A stretch of 64,000 nucleotides of DNA from Variovorax sp. OAS795 (GCF_040546685.1 NZ_JBEPOH010000001.1:1984001-2048000); one strand, 5' to 3'. Shown: positions 1 through 9,981, counted from the stretch's first letter. A program made the numbers and translations. Notes: generated by a model from the letters alone, not told the origin.

Positions 1-1096
1 ATGCGCTCACGGCCAGCGTCGAACTCAACAGGTAATAGAGCGCGCCGGCCCACACGGCCGGTTCCCCGAGGCCGATGGCCGCGAGCAGTGTGCCGGCCGA
101 GACGAGCACGCTGAATCCCGCCAGGTTGGAGAGCCGCTGGGTGCCCACGATGCCGAGCGCGCCCGCAAACAGCGTGGCCAGCCCGATCGCGATGAGGGCG
201 GACTGTCCGAAGGCGGCGGAGCTGCCGGCATCGGGTGCGAAGAGCAGGGTCCAGAGCCGCAGCAGCGTATAGATGCCCAGCTTGGTCAGCAGCGCGAAGA
301 CGGCGCCCACCGGCGACACCGCTGCGCTGTACGCCGGCACCAGCCAGAAGTTGAGCGGCCAGGCGCCGGCCTTGGCGAAGAAGGCGGTCGCGAGGATGGC
401 GGCGGCCGCATGCACCAGGCCGCGATCGGCGGGTGCGAGTTCGGCGATGCGCAGGCTCAGGTCGGCCATGTTGAGCGTGCCGGTCACGCCGTAGAGCAGG
501 GCCGCGCCGATCAGGAAGAGCGACGACGCCGCCAGGTTGATGGCGATGTAGTGAAGCCCCGCCTGCACGCGCAGCCGGCCCGAGCCATGCAGCAGCAGGC
601 CGTAGGAGGCCGCGAGCATCACCTCGAAGAAGACGAAGAGATTGAACAGGTCGCCCGTGAGGAAGGCGCCGTTCAGGCCCATGAGCTGCAGCTGCAGCAG
701 CGGATGGAAGTGCACGCCGGCGCGGTCCCAGCGCGAAGTGGAATAGATCGAGGCCGCGAAGGCGACCACGCCGGTGAGTGCCACCATCATGGTCGACAGC
801 CGGTCGGCCACCAGCACGATGCCGAAGGGCGCCTGCCAGTTGCCGGGCAGGTAGATGCCGATCGATCCGGGGCCGTCGCCGGTGTCGGGCGCGTTCACCC
901 AGCGCAGCAGCGCGAGGGCCGCCAGCAGACCCACCAGCCCCGAGGCCACGCTCAAGGCCGACTTGGTGCGGCGTCGCCTTTCGCCCAGCAGCAGCATCAA
1001 GGCCGCCGTGAACAGCGGCACGAGGATCGGCACCGCCACGAGGTGCGGCATGCTGAAGTCGAGCAGACGGTCGAGCAGTTGCAGCAGCGCCGTCAT
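1..1096 (-). CDS. mrpD: Mrp Na+/H+ antiporter subunit D, 3' end beyond the window
   Basis: Translating the complement from the ATG at 1096 gives about 365 residues of an uninterrupted, very hydrophobic protein of the MrpD / NADH-quinone-oxidoreductase M family; the stop lies beyond base 1. It is an inner-membrane subunit of the multi-subunit Mrp complex, which exports Na+ in exchange for H+. Seen directly: successive transmembrane segments and family-typical stretches such as LFNLFVFFEVML and KAGAWPLNFWL, the latter carrying the conserved proton-path Lys. Its start overlaps the stop of mrpC (ATGA), so it is translationally coupled. mrpE, F and G would be expected outside the window. Confidence 0.9.
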   Translation of the reverse strand, partial: MTALLQLLDRLLDFSMPHLVAVPILVPLFTAALMLLLGERRRRTKSALSVASGLVGLLAALALLRWVNAPDTGDGPGSIGIYLPGNWQAPFGIVLVADRLSTMMVALTGVVAFAASIYSTSRWDRAGVHFHPLLQLQLMGLNGAFLTGDLFNLFVFFEVMLAASYGLLLHGSGRLRVQAGLHYIAINLAASSLFLIGAALLYGVTGTLNMADLSLRIAELAPADRGLVHAAAAILATAFFAKAGAWPLNFWLVPAYSAAVSPVGAVFALLTKLGIYTLLRLWTLLFAPDAGSSAAFGQSALIAIGLATLFAGALGIVGTQRLSNLAGFSVLVSAGTLLAAIGLGEPAVWAGALYYLLSSTLAVSA

Positions 1097-1446
1097 TCCG
1101 CCGCCTCCTGCCGCTCTTCGCCGTCGACGTGGTCGGTGCCGGTAAGGCCGCGCGAGGCGAGCAGCACCACGAGGAACAGGGCCGTCATCGCAAAGCCGAT
1201 GACGATGGCCGTCAGCACAAGGGCCTGCGGCATCGGGTCGGCGGTGTTCGCGAGCGTGGCGGTGAAGCCTTTGACCAGCACCGGTTCGCTGTCGTACTTG
1301 AGCCGGCCCATGCTGAAGATGAACAGGTTGACGGCGTACGAGATGAGCGTGAGGCCCATGATCACCTGGAAGGTGCGCGGGCGCAGCAGCAGGTACACGC
1401 CCGAGCCGGTGAGCACGCCGATGGCGAGTGCGAGCACGATCTCCAT
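1093..1446 (-). CDS. mrpC: Mrp Na+/H+ antiporter subunit C
   Basis: This 117-residue protein has three transmembrane helices and resembles MrpC/NuoK. It begins with a hydrophobic helix at residues 3-20, has the family-typical GVYLLLRPRTFQVIMGL region, and ends in a short acidic tail. MrpC is a small membrane subunit that helps form the ion path between the two large antiporter-like subunits. The start ATG overlaps the mrpA stop by one base (TGATG) and its own stop overlaps the mrpD start. Those overlaps fix the start and show a single operon. A longer frame extends upstream on this strand, but that part is out-of-phase mrpA sequence. Confidence 0.9.
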   Translation of the reverse strand: MEIVLALAIGVLTGSGVYLLLRPRTFQVIMGLTLISYAVNLFIFSMGRLKYDSEPVLVKGFTATLANTADPMPQALVLTAIVIGFAMTALFLVVLLASRGLTGTDHVDGEERQEAAE

Positions 1447-4388
1447 CAGTGCACGCCCTCCACGGCCTCGGACTGCGCGCGTGCCTCTTTTTCGCGCTGC
1501 TCGTCGGCCCAGCGGTGGCTCCGGATGGATTGGTGCGCCAGTGCGGTGAGGATCAGCATGGTGGCGCCGAGCACCAGCGCGAACACGCCGATGTCGAAGA
1601 AGAGCGCACTCGGCACATGCAGCTCGCCCAGCACCGGAAGGTGCAGGTGCGCGGTGTGCGTGGTCATGAACGGGTAGCCGAACAGCACCGCGCCGCTGCC
1701 GGTGGCCAGCGCAAGCAGCAGGCCGACGGCGATCCAGCGCCGCGGGTAGATGCGCAGGTGCTCTTCCACCCATTCGGTGCCCGAGACGATGAACTGCAAG
1801 AGCAGCGCCACCGACATCACCAGCCCCGCGACGAATCCGCCGCCCGGTGCGTTGTGCCCGCGCATGAAGAAGTACACCGACACCAGCACCGCGAGCGGCA
1901 GCAGCAGCCGCACCAGCACCGCCGGCACCATCAGGTAGCCCACGGCCGTGTCCTTGGCCAGGCGCGGGTTCAGGAGGTCGCTGCTTCCGTCGTCGGCCTG
2001 CGCGCGTTGCTGCGGCGGCAGCGCCATCGACTCGCGCGCGGGGCGGAAACGGCGCAGCAGTGCATACACGGTGAGCGCCACCACGCCGAGCACGGTGATT
2101 TCGCCGAAGGTGTCGAAGGCGCGGAAGTCGACCAGCATCACGTTGACCACGTTGGTGCCGCCGCCTTCGGCGAGCGCGCGTTCGAGGAAGAAGGGCGAGA
2201 TGCTCTGCGGAAACGGGCGCGTCATCATCAGCCACGCCAGCGCGGCCATGCCGCTGCCGGCGGCCGTTGCCACCAGCAGGTCGCGCCCGCGCCGGCCCCA
2301 GGGACGCAGACGGGTGCGTGCGGACTGCACGGCGTCCTTGCTGCGCATCGGCAGCCAGCGCAGCCCGAGCAGGATCAGCACCGTGGTCACGGCCTCGACC
2401 ACGAGCTGCGTCAGCGCGAGGTCGGGCGCCGAGAACCAGATGTAGGTCACGCAGCACACCAGGCCCGCCCCCGCCGCGAGCATCAGCGCGGCCAGCCGGT
2501 GGAACTTGGCCTGCCACGCTGCAGCCAGGGCGCAGACGCCGCCGATGAGCCAGGTCATCGCGAACATGGTCGAGAACGGCAGCAGCTCACGGGTGCCGCG
2601 CACGACGGGTGCGGTCAGGAGCGAAGCCGCGGCGCCCGCGCCCGCCACCGCGATCAGCAGCAGCAATTGCGTCTGCATGCGCCGGGTGCCCAGCACGCGG
2701 CGGCTGCGCCGGCCCGCTTCGCTGAGTTGCGCGAGCAGGTGCTCGAAGATGACCTGCCCGTCGAAACGGTGCAGCAGCGGTGTGTGCTCCAGTTCGCCGC
2801 GTGCGCGTCGGCGGCGTTGCGACAGGTACAGCGCCAGGCCGCCTGCCAGCGCCACGAAGCTCATGGCCAGAGGCAGGTTGAAGCCGTGCCAGACGGCCAG
2901 GCTGTATTCGGGCAGCACGCCGCCGACCACGGGGGCTGCGGCCGCCGCGAGCAGCGCGCCGATGGACCAGGCCGGCGCCACGCCGACCACCAGGCAAACC
3001 AGCACCAGCAGCTCGACGGGCACGCGCATCCAGTGCGGCGGCTCGTGCGGCTGCCTCGGCACGGCCGGCCCGCAGGGCGGACCGAAGAACACGTCGAACA
3101 CGAAGCGTGCCGAATAGGCCACGCTGAAAACGCCCGCCACGGTCGCGATGATCGGAAGGCTCACATTGATCCATGGCGTGGCCTGGATGAACACCGTCTC
3201 CGCGAAGAACATCTCCTTGGAGAGAAAGCCGTTGAGCAGCGGCACGCCGGCCATCGAGGCGCTGGCGATGATGGCCAGCGTGCCCGTGATCGGCATCAGC
3301 CGCAGCAGTCCGCTGAGCTTGCGGATGTCGCGCGTGCCGCTCTCATGGTCGATGATGCCCGCGGCCATGAAGAGCGATGCCTTGAAGGTCGCATGGTTCA
3401 TGATGTGGAACACCGCCGCCACCGCCGCGAGCGGGCTGTTGAGGCCGAGCAGCAGCGTGATGAGCCCGAGGTGCGAGATGGTCGAATAGGCCAGCAATGC
3501 CTTCAGGTCGCGCTGGAACATGGCGATGAAGCCGCCGAGCAGCAGCGTGATCGCGCCCGCGCCGCCCACCAGCCAGAACCACTGCTCGGTGCCCGACAGC
3601 GCCGGCCAAAGCCGCGCCATCAGGAACACGCCGAGCTTCACCATGGTCGCCGAATGCAGGTAGGCCGAAACGGGCGTGGGCGCCGCCATGGCGCGCGGCA
3701 GCCAGAAGTGAAACGGGAACTGCGCGCTCTTGGTAAAGGCGCCCAGCAGTATCAGCACCAGTGCGGCGGGGTAGAGGGCATGCGCGCGAATCTCGTCGCC
3801 CGATGCCAGCACCACGTCGAGCTCGTAGCTGCCCGCGATGCGGCCCAGCACCAGCACGCCCGCCAGCAGGCAGAGTCCGCCGGCCCCGGTGACGGTGAGC
3901 GCCATGCGTGCGCCGCGCCGCGCGTCGCGCCGGTGGTGCCAATAGCCGATCAACAGGAAAGAGAACAGGCTGGTGAGCTCCCAGAACAGCACCATCTGGA
4001 TCAGGTTGCCCGAAAGCACCACGCCGACCATCGCGCCCATGAACGCGAGAAAGAAGGAAAAGAATCGCGGCACCGGATCGGAGGCCGACATGTAGTAGCG
4101 CGCATACAGCACCACCAGCGCGCCGATGCCGAGCACCAGCATGCAGAACAGCCAGGCGAAGCCGTCCATGCGGAACACGAGGTTGAGGCCGAGCTCCGGC
4201 ATCCATTCGATTTCCTGGCGCAGCACATTGCCATTGGCGAGCTGCGGAAAGAACCATGCGGCCTGCACCGCGCAGCCCAGCGCGACGAGTCCCGCAAGCG
4301 TCGATTCCCGGTTGCGCGCGTTGGACGGCATCAACGCGGCCAGCACGCTGGCAATGAAGGGAAAAGCGACGAGAAAGACCAGGGGCAT
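1446..4388 (-). CDS. mrpA: Mrp Na+/H+ antiporter subunit A with fused MrpB domain
   Basis: A 980-residue polytopic membrane protein. The N-terminal half is the NuoL/MrpA proton-antiporter domain, with conserved charged residues visible at Glu137 (FWELTSLFSF) and Lys220 (GAFTKSAQFPFHFWLP). The last 150 or so residues form an MnhB-type domain (AVLVRLLLPLAVLVSVYFF onward). The A-B fusion is the usual form in betaproteobacteria and gives the order mrpA(B)-C-D, confirmed by the two overlapping downstream starts. Role: Na+/H+ exchange for pH and salt homeostasis. It is probably the first gene of the operon, since crcB lies 87 bases upstream of it on the same strand and is unrelated. Confidence 0.92.
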   Translation of the reverse strand: MPLVFLVAFPFIASVLAALMPSNARNRESTLAGLVALGCAVQAAWFFPQLANGNVLRQEIEWMPELGLNLVFRMDGFAWLFCMLVLGIGALVVLYARYYMSASDPVPRFFSFFLAFMGAMVGVVLSGNLIQMVLFWELTSLFSFLLIGYWHHRRDARRGARMALTVTGAGGLCLLAGVLVLGRIAGSYELDVVLASGDEIRAHALYPAALVLILLGAFTKSAQFPFHFWLPRAMAAPTPVSAYLHSATMVKLGVFLMARLWPALSGTEQWFWLVGGAGAITLLLGGFIAMFQRDLKALLAYSTISHLGLITLLLGLNSPLAAVAAVFHIMNHATFKASLFMAAGIIDHESGTRDIRKLSGLLRLMPITGTLAIIASASMAGVPLLNGFLSKEMFFAETVFIQATPWINVSLPIIATVAGVFSVAYSARFVFDVFFGPPCGPAVPRQPHEPPHWMRVPVELLVLVCLVVGVAPAWSIGALLAAAAAPVVGGVLPEYSLAVWHGFNLPLAMSFVALAGGLALYLSQRRRRARGELEHTPLLHRFDGQVIFEHLLAQLSEAGRRSRRVLGTRRMQTQLLLLIAVAGAGAAASLLTAPVVRGTRELLPFSTMFAMTWLIGGVCALAAAWQAKFHRLAALMLAAGAGLVCCVTYIWFSAPDLALTQLVVEAVTTVLILLGLRWLPMRSKDAVQSARTRLRPWGRRGRDLLVATAAGSGMAALAWLMMTRPFPQSISPFFLERALAEGGGTNVVNVMLVDFRAFDTFGEITVLGVVALTVYALLRRFRPARESMALPPQQRAQADDGSSDLLNPRLAKDTAVGYLMVPAVLVRLLLPLAVLVSVYFFMRGHNAPGGGFVAGLVMSVALLLQFIVSGTEWVEEHLRIYPRRWIAVGLLLALATGSGAVLFGYPFMTTHTAHLHLPVLGELHVPSALFFDIGVFALVLGATMLILTALAHQSIRSHRWADEQREKEARAQSEAVEGVH

Positions 4389-4475
4389 TGCGGTCGATTC
4401 TATCGACCGACCCCCTGTGGGCCTTCAGTCATCGCCGTAGGAAATGGCCGGTTTTGCCGGCCGGGCCAAGGAAGC

Positions 4476-4856
4476 CTAGCCCAGTGCGAGTTGCACCGTG
4501 CGGATGCCCAGCCAGGTCAGCATGAGCGACCCGCAAAGATGCAGCATGCTGGTGCCCAGCGCCAGCAGCGGGCGCCCGCCGAGCAGCAGCGTGACGACCT
4601 CGGCCGAGAAGCTCGAGAAAGTCGTGAGGCCACCGAGAAAGCCGGTGATCAGCAGCAGGCGCCATACGGGGTCGAGCTGCGGCATCGCCTGGAAGGCACC
4701 GACCGCCACGCCCACCAGATAGCCGCCGATCAGGTTTGCAGCCAGCGTGCCGTAGGGCACCGGGCCCCCCGTGTTGAGCCACAGGCCCAGGCCCCATCGG
4801 GCCATGGCGCCGAACGAGGCACCGACGCAGATCGCAAAAACCGGCAAGACGGGCAT
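4476..4856 (-). CDS. crcB: Fluoride-specific ion channel CrcB (Fluc)
   Basis: A 126-residue protein with four predicted helices. It contains the Fluc hallmarks [13 protein letters not shown] near the N-terminus, the polar track [14 protein letters not shown] around residues 37-49, and [15 protein letters not shown] around residues 72-85, where the TTFSTF-like Phe box lines the fluoride pore. The family works as an antiparallel dimer that expels fluoride. The start at 4856 is the ATG giving the normal family length. It lies 14 bases downstream of the end of dctM on the same strand. I see no fluoride riboswitch in the short gap between them. Confidence 0.93.
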   Translation of the reverse strand: MPVLPVFAICVGASFGAMARWGLGLWLNTGGPVPYGTLAANLIGGYLVGVAVGAFQAMPQLDPVWRLLLITGFLGGLTTFSSFSAEVVTLLLGGRPLLALGTSMLHLCGSLMLTWLGIRTVQLALG

Positions 4857-4870
4857 TGGTTTTCTTCTCG

Positions 4871-6184
4871 CTATTTCTCGACACCCATCACCACGTTGGG
4901 CAGGATGGTGACGATGCTCGGAAACAGCGTGATCAGCACGATGCACAGCACCAGGCAGAAGAAGAACGGAATGGCCGCCTTGGCGATCACGTTGCTGTCC
5001 TTGCCGGTCATGTTCTGCAGCACGAAGAGGTTGAAGCCCACCGGCGGCGTGACCTCGGCGATCTCGACCAGCAGAACGATGAAGATACCGAACCAGATCA
5101 GGTCGAAGCCGGCCTTCTGGATCATCGGCAGCACCACCGCGCTGGTCAGCACGATCATAGAGATGCCGTCGAGCGCGGTGCCCAGCACCAGGTACACGAG
5201 CACCAGCGCACCGATCAGTGCGTAGGGCGACAGATGCATGCTGTCGACCCACTCGGCCAGTTCGCGGGGAATGCCGGTGAAGGCCATGGTCTTGGTGAGG
5301 AAGGCGGCGCCGGCCAGGATGAACATGATCATGCAGCTGGTGCGCGTGGCGCCCATGATCCCTTCCTTGAAGTTCTTCCAGGTGAGGCTCTTGCCCCAGG
5401 CCGCGATCGCCAGCGAGCCGAGCACCCCGAAGGCCGCGCATTCGGTGGCCGTGGCCCAGCCCGCCACCAGCACCCAGACGATGAAGATGATCAGCAGCGC
5501 GCAAGGAATGAGATTGCCGGAGAGCCGGATTTTCTCCATGAACGTGGTCGGCGGGTCTGCGGGCGGCACCTGGTCGGGATTGCGCAGGCTCCACCAGCCG
5601 ATGTAGCCGGAGAACAGCAGCATCAGCAGGAAGCCCGGCAGGAAGCCGGCCAGGAAGATCCGGATGATGGAGGCGTCGGCTGCGACGGCGTACACCACCA
5701 TGGTGATCGACGGCGGAATCAAAATGCCCAGCGTGCCGGCGGTGGCGAGGGAACCGATGGCCAGCTGCTCGTTGTAGCCGCGGCGCTTGAGTTCGGGCAG
5801 CGCCACCTTGGCGATGGTCGCGCAGGTGGCGGCCGAGGAGCCCGAGACCGAGCCGAACACACCGCAGCCCAGAATGGTGGTGTGCATCAGCCGGCCCGGC
5901 ACGCGGTTGAGCCACGGACGCAGCCCCTCGAACATTTCTTCGCTGAGCTTGGTGCGAAAGAGGATTTCGCCCATCCAGATGAACAGCGGCAGCGCCGCGA
6001 GTTCCCAGCTCGCATTGCTTTCCCAGAAGGCCGAGAACAGGTTCTTGCCGGGCAGCGTGTTGGTGAAGAAGGCCTGGCCCACCCATCCGACGATGGCCAG
6101 CGTCATGGCGATCCACACGCCGCCCGCCAGCAGCAGCATCATGATGGCGAGCAGCAGCGCGCCCATCCAGAGATTTTCGAACAT
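4871..6184 (-). CDS. dctM: TRAP transporter large permease (DctM)
   Basis: A 437-residue, roughly 12-helix protein of the DctM/IT superfamily, the usual length for a stand-alone large TRAP subunit. Visible family signatures are [16 protein letters not shown] near residue 70, the [21 protein letters not shown] substrate/ion region near residues 105-125, and [16 protein letters not shown]. It is the Na+-coupled membrane component that imports the ligand delivered by the periplasmic binding protein. It sits between the small permease (26 bases upstream) and crcB, in the order dctP-dctQ-dctM on the minus strand. Confidence 0.93.
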   Translation of the reverse strand: MFENLWMGALLLAIMMLLLAGGVWIAMTLAIVGWVGQAFFTNTLPGKNLFSAFWESNASWELAALPLFIWMGEILFRTKLSEEMFEGLRPWLNRVPGRLMHTTILGCGVFGSVSGSSAATCATIAKVALPELKRRGYNEQLAIGSLATAGTLGILIPPSITMVVYAVAADASIIRIFLAGFLPGFLLMLLFSGYIGWWSLRNPDQVPPADPPTTFMEKIRLSGNLIPCALLIIFIVWVLVAGWATATECAAFGVLGSLAIAAWGKSLTWKNFKEGIMGATRTSCMIMFILAGAAFLTKTMAFTGIPRELAEWVDSMHLSPYALIGALVLVYLVLGTALDGISMIVLTSAVVLPMIQKAGFDLIWFGIFIVLLVEIAEVTPPVGFNLFVLQNMTGKDSNVIAKAAIPFFFCLVLCIVLITLFPSIVTILPNVVMGVEK

Positions 6185-6210
6185 CGGGTGTCTTTTCTTG
6201 TAGTTGTCGT

Positions 6211-6744
6211 TCAGACGTCGGAAGAGAAATCGCCCGCGGCATGCCGCTCTTCGATCGCACGCTGGTAGCTCGGCTTTTGGCCGCGCACCACGCCCACCAG
6301 TTCATCGAGCATCGCGATCAGCAGCAGCCAGCAGCCGATGACGAAGGTCGACTGCGGAATCCAGATCGGAATGACGACAAGGCCGGTCGCCATTTCCGCG
6401 AACTCATAGCTCTCGTAGGTGAAGCTGGTGGCCCAGTAGGTGAGGTAGGCCACCGACACCGAGGCGATCAGCAGGCAAACCACGTCGAGCACGCGGCGCA
6501 CCTTGGCCGGCACGGCGTCCAGCAGCAGCGTCACGCGAACGAAGTCGCCGTGCCGGAAGGCGTGCGCCATCGCAAAGAACGCGGCAGCAGCGCACAGCCA
6601 GGAGACGACGTCGTTGAGCCCGCTCACGTGCCAATTCATCTGCCGGCCCACACCGGCCAGGATCATCAGCACGAAGATCAGGAACACGCAAAGGGCGCCG
6701 AGCGCGCCCGCACCGTCGTACAGGCGATCGAGGAAGCGGCGCAC
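6211..6744 (-). CDS. dctQ: TRAP transporter small permease (DctQ)
   Basis: A 177-residue protein with four transmembrane helices, the standard size and topology for DctQ. The pattern [17 protein letters not shown] in the second helix region is typical of the family. It pairs with DctM to form the membrane part of a TRAP transporter and may help dock the binding protein. The gene follows the binding-protein gene dctP by 38 bases and precedes dctM by 26 bases. Confidence 0.9.
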   Translation of the reverse strand: MRRFLDRLYDGAGALGALCVFLIFVLMILAGVGRQMNWHVSGLNDVVSWLCAAAAFFAMAHAFRHGDFVRVTLLLDAVPAKVRRVLDVVCLLIASVSVAYLTYWATSFTYESYEFAEMATGLVVIPIWIPQSTFVIGCWLLLIAMLDELVGVVRGQKPSYQRAIEERHAAGDFSSDV

Positions 6745-6782
6745 GGCTCAGGCCTTCCGAAGTGTGGAGCGGGGCAGCGCCA

Positions 6783-7751
6783 TCACTTCTTCTTGTAGGC
6801 TTCGACGATCGCGGCACCCTCGGGACCCGCGGCCTTGAGCCAGTCGGCCTGCATGATGCCGCCGACCTGGCGCATGTCGGCGTCGAGCTTGGCCGAAGGC
6901 TTGTGGACCTTCATGCCGCGCTCGGCCAGCAGGCGCTTGTACTCGTCGTTCTTCTCCTGGGCGATTTTCCAGCCGCGGGCTTCGGCATCGGCCGCGGCCT
7001 TGGTGACTGCGGCCTTGGTGGCGGCGTCCAGCGCGTCGAAGGCCTTGGCGTTGACGAGGATCGCGTTCTTCGGGATCCATGCCTGCGTGTCGTAGAAGTT
7101 CTTGATGTGCTCGTAGGTCTTGGTGTCGTAGCCTGTGGAGCCCGAGCTCATGTAGCTTTCGATCACGCCCGTGGCCATGGCGGCGCTGAGTTCGGCTTGC
7201 TGGATCTGCACCGGCTGCGCGCCGATCAGCTCGGCGATCTTGGCGGTGGCCGGGCTGTAGGCGCGCCACTTGATACCGCGCAGGTCGGCGACCGAGCTGA
7301 TCTCCTTCTTGGAGTAGATGCCCTGCGGCGCCCAGGGCACCACGAAGAGCACCTTGATGCCTTGTGCCGCGAGCAGCTTTTCCATCGCGGGCTTCGAGGC
7401 ATCGTAGAGCTTCCTCGCTTCGGGATAGGTGGTGGCGAGGAAGGGCACGCCGTCGAGCGCGTAGATCGGGTTCTCGTTGGCGTAGTTGGCCAGCAGGATC
7501 TCGCCGGCCTGGGCCTGGCCGCTCTGCACCGCGCGCTTGATTTCGGGCGCCTTGAATAGGGACGCGTTGGCATGCACGGCGATCTTCACCTTGCCGCCGG
7601 TGGCGGCGTCCACGTCTTTCGCGAACTGGGTGATGTTCTCGGTGTGGTAATTGGTGGCCGGGTAGGCCGTGGGCAGGTCCCACTTGGTTTGCGCGAACGC
7701 TGCGGCACCGAGCGTGAGGCCAGCAAGGGCAATACCGAACTTGTGATTCAT
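6783..7751 (-). CDS. dctP: TRAP transporter periplasmic substrate-binding protein (DctP)
   Basis: The protein is 322 residues if started at the ATG at 7751, which gives a clean signal peptide (hydrophobic core and AAAFA-Q cleavage site near residue 20). A longer in-frame extension upstream lacks this logic and was rejected. Family features: a mature lobe starting WDLPTAYP, the helix-strand junction LRGIKWRAYSPATAKIAELIGA carrying the conserved Arg that grips a carboxylate, and the GVIESYMSSGSTGYDTKTYEH region. It captures an organic acid in the periplasm for the DctQM permease. The ligand cannot be read from the sequence; lactate, pyruvate or another small acid are all possible. Confidence 0.92.
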   Translation of the reverse strand: MNHKFGIALAGLTLGAAAFAQTKWDLPTAYPATNYHTENITQFAKDVDAATGGKVKIAVHANASLFKAPEIKRAVQSGQAQAGEILLANYANENPIYALDGVPFLATTYPEARKLYDASKPAMEKLLAAQGIKVLFVVPWAPQGIYSKKEISSVADLRGIKWRAYSPATAKIAELIGAQPVQIQQAELSAAMATGVIESYMSSGSTGYDTKTYEHIKNFYDTQAWIPKNAILVNAKAFDALDAATKAAVTKAAADAEARGWKIAQEKNDEYKRLLAERGMKVHKPSAKLDADMRQVGGIMQADWLKAAGPEGAAIVEAYKKK

Positions 7752-7960
7752 GGGCGCTCCGGAACGGATGAGAGTGAAAACGAAAGCGAGCATACGTGCA
7801 AATTCCGGGCCATTCCTGAGGCATTTCCCTGCCAGGCGGCTGGGCGTTTGTGCTCCGGCTTGTACCGCTGTGCACGTGACGAACCGCCGGTGGGCGGCCG
7901 TGCTCCCCATGCTGCCAAGTGCCGCAAGCCCGGTGAGGCCCGCGGCAGAGGGCGCTTCAA

Positions 7961-8326
7961 TCAGGGCTTGGCGGGCTTCGCATCCGCTGCCGGTGTCTTG
8001 GCCGGCTTCGTGGCCTTCTCTGCCTTGTCGCCCTTGGCGGCCGCCGGTGCGCTGGCTTGGCCACCGAAAGCCTGGCCGTTGACCGTGAGCCCTTCGGCCG
8101 AGAGTTTTTCTGCCTTCTTTTCCTTCACGCCCTTGATGCGCTGCATGAAGTCGGGCCAATCCTTGAACTCGCCTGTCTTGCGTGCATCGAGGATGCGCTT
8201 GGACATGGCCGGGCCGATGCCCTTGATGCCGTCGAGATCGGCGGCCGTGCCCTTGTTGACGTCGACCGCGGCAAACGAAGCAGCCGCAAACAGCATGGCC
8301 AGCGTGGCCAGGATTTTCTTCAGCAT
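7961..8326 (-). CDS. ComEA-like helix-hairpin-helix DNA-binding protein
   Basis: A 121-residue secreted protein. Residues 1-19 form a signal peptide (KKILATLAMLFAAASFA). Residues 20-80 hold a helix-hairpin-helix domain: VDVNKGTAADLDGIKGIGPAMSKRI, then FMQRIKGVKEKKAEKL. The tail is an Ala/Lys/Pro-rich low-complexity segment that may itself contact DNA or cell wall. Such proteins bind DNA without sequence specificity, and in competent bacteria ComEA pulls DNA across the envelope. The start at 8326 was chosen because it begins the signal peptide. No competence gene is adjacent, so a role in DNA uptake is inference from the family. Confidence 0.85.
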   Translation of the reverse strand: MLKKILATLAMLFAAASFAAVDVNKGTAADLDGIKGIGPAMSKRILDARKTGEFKDWPDFMQRIKGVKEKKAEKLSAEGLTVNGQAFGGQASAPAAAKGDKAEKATKPAKTPAADAKPAKP

Positions 8327-8471
8327 GATTTCAAACTCCCTGATTGTTGATTTCGTCGTGCCGGCAGGTTGCCGGCTCGCGTTCAACGAGTGCAGGGAAA
8401 GGGGCGTTGACGGCGCGGCGTGCCGCCATGGCGCTGGTCACCATTGTTCCGAAACCTGTTCGGAACGTTGC

Positions 8472-9650
8472 TCAGAGTTCTTCGACGCGGCGCGGCGGAT
8501 AGCTGTCCCAGGCCTGGCATCCGGGGCAATGCCAGAAGTACTGGTGCGCCTCGAAGCCGCAGGCGGCGCAGCGGTAGCGCATCAGTGGCCGCGTGGCCTG
8601 GTCGAGTGCGCGCTGCACTTGCGGATGGAACTGCTCGTGCTCGAAGCGCTCGCCGGCCAGCCAGCGCGAGGCGGCCACCAGCGAAGGCTGTTGCGCAAGG
8701 TGCGCGATGTAGCCGTCGCGCGGGGTGAGCGGCAAGCCCTCCGCCGCCGCGACCGCGTGCGCCGGTGAACCGCCGAGCGCCATCAGGGCCTCGAGCACGT
8801 CGATCGACGGCGACTCCGCATAGCGGCGCTGGAGCAGCGAGAGTGCCTCGCGCTCGCGCTGCGCGGCCACCGCGGCCTGCTGCAGCGCGGCGGCATACAG
8901 GGGCAGCGCGAGTGGTGCGGTGTCGCTCAGCGCGACGAGGGTGTCGAAGGCCGTGGCGGCATCGCCATTGCGCAACTGGAGCGTGGCGGAGTCGATGGCA
9001 GGGCGCGGAGCCTGCGGGGCCAGGGCCACGGCCTCGGACAGCAGCCGGTTGGCCGCGGCCATGTCGCCGGCCGCCACCTGTTCGGCCGCCTGCTCGCACA
9101 GGTGATGGGCACGGCGCGTGCTGTAGCTGGCCTGGTCGGACTCGTCGAGTTTCTGTGCCACGTCGGCGGCCTGCGTCCATTCGCGCGAGCGCTCGTAGAT
9201 GGCCAGGAGCGACAGCCGTGCCTCGTTCTCGTAGCGCGTGCCCTCGAGCTTTTGCAGCGCGGCTTCGGCGCGATCGAGCAGGCCGGCACGCAGGAAGTCC
9301 TGCGCCAGGGCGTGCTGGGCGCGCTCGCGGTCGCTGCGGCTCAGGTCGCCGCGGCCGAGCAGATGCTCGTGCACGCGCACCGCGCGCTGATATTCGCCGC
9401 GCCGGCGGAACAGGTTGCCGAGGGCGAAGTGCAGTTCCTGCGTGTCGGGGTCGTTCTGCACGGCCTCGATGAAGGCATCGATGGCCTGGTCCTGCTGTTC
9501 GTTGAGCAGGAAGTTGAGGCCACGGAAGTAGGCCTTCGGGGCTTGCCTGTTCTCGAGCTTGAGCTGGCGGATGTCGAAGCGCGATGCGAGCCAGCCCAGC
9601 ACGAAGGCGATGGGCAGGCTGATCAGCAGCCAGCTGGGATCAAAGTCCAT
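8472..9650 (-). CDS. lapB: LPS assembly / heat-shock TPR protein LapB (YciM)
   Basis: A 392-residue protein (E. coli LapB is 389). It has one N-terminal membrane helix (LLISLPIAFVLGWLASR), a run of tetratricopeptide repeats from about residue 35 to 340 (AYFRGLNFLLNEQQDQAIDAF and following units), and a C-terminal rubredoxin-like zinc knuckle, CAACG...CPGC, at the end. LapB recruits FtsH to LpxC to set lipopolysaccharide synthesis. Its start overlaps the end of lapA by 11 bases, which argues for translational coupling and supports the ATG at 9650. Confidence 0.93.
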   Translation of the reverse strand: MDFDPSWLLISLPIAFVLGWLASRFDIRQLKLENRQAPKAYFRGLNFLLNEQQDQAIDAFIEAVQNDPDTQELHFALGNLFRRRGEYQRAVRVHEHLLGRGDLSRSDRERAQHALAQDFLRAGLLDRAEAALQKLEGTRYENEARLSLLAIYERSREWTQAADVAQKLDESDQASYSTRRAHHLCEQAAEQVAAGDMAAANRLLSEAVALAPQAPRPAIDSATLQLRNGDAATAFDTLVALSDTAPLALPLYAAALQQAAVAAQREREALSLLQRRYAESPSIDVLEALMALGGSPAHAVAAAEGLPLTPRDGYIAHLAQQPSLVAASRWLAGERFEHEQFHPQVQRALDQATRPLMRYRCAACGFEAHQYFWHCPGCQAWDSYPPRRVEEL

Positions 9651-9981
9651 GTTGGCGTACGGCAGGTAGATCGGTGGCGGAAATGGCGGGCGCCGGCACG
9701 GCCACGGGTGCGGCACTCGATCCGGTCGTTGCCGGCGTTTGCTCGGGCGTGGAGGGCTGCTGCGCCGCCGCGGCGGCGCGGTGCTTCCACCAACCCGGCA
9801 ACATGCCGAGCGCACCGACCACCAGGCCGCCCGCAAAGGCTGCGAGCACCACCAGCACCAGCGGCGCGCGCCAGTAGGTGCCGAAGAAGAAATAGACGGT
9901 CGCGTCGTGCTGGTTGTTCAGCGCGAAAGCAAAAAGCGTAAAAAAAATGGCTGCCTTGAGCAGCCACAGGAGGTATTTCAT
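9640..9981 (-). CDS. lapA: LPS assembly protein LapA
   Basis: A 113-residue membrane protein of the LapA (DUF1049) family: two hydrophobic helices (LLWLLKAAIFFTLFAFALNNQ and LVLVVLAAFAGGLVVGALGML) separated by a short charged loop, followed by an Ala/Pro-rich cytoplasmic tail. It acts with LapB at the inner membrane. The start is placed at 9981 (MKYLLW); an ATG two codons earlier at 9987 is equally in frame. It forms a two-gene unit with lapB, and ihfB lies 54 bases upstream on the same strand. Confidence 0.88.
   Translation of the reverse strand: MKYLLWLLKAAIFFTLFAFALNNQHDATVYFFFGTYWRAPLVLVVLAAFAGGLVVGALGMLPGWWKHRAAAAAQQPSTPEQTPATTGSSAAPVAVPAPAISATDLPAVRQHGL

Noticed and set aside
1428..5225. 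Very long plus-strand open frame of 1265 codons opposite the mrp, crcB and TRAP genes
   Set aside because: It is the antisense shadow of high-G+C genes: composition is dominated by His, Gln, Arg and Ala, no known domain is present, and well-recognised genes occupy the other strand.
4476..6305. 609-codon frame joining crcB to sequence upstream
   Set aside because: Only the last 126 codons match CrcB; the rest is dctM read out of phase.
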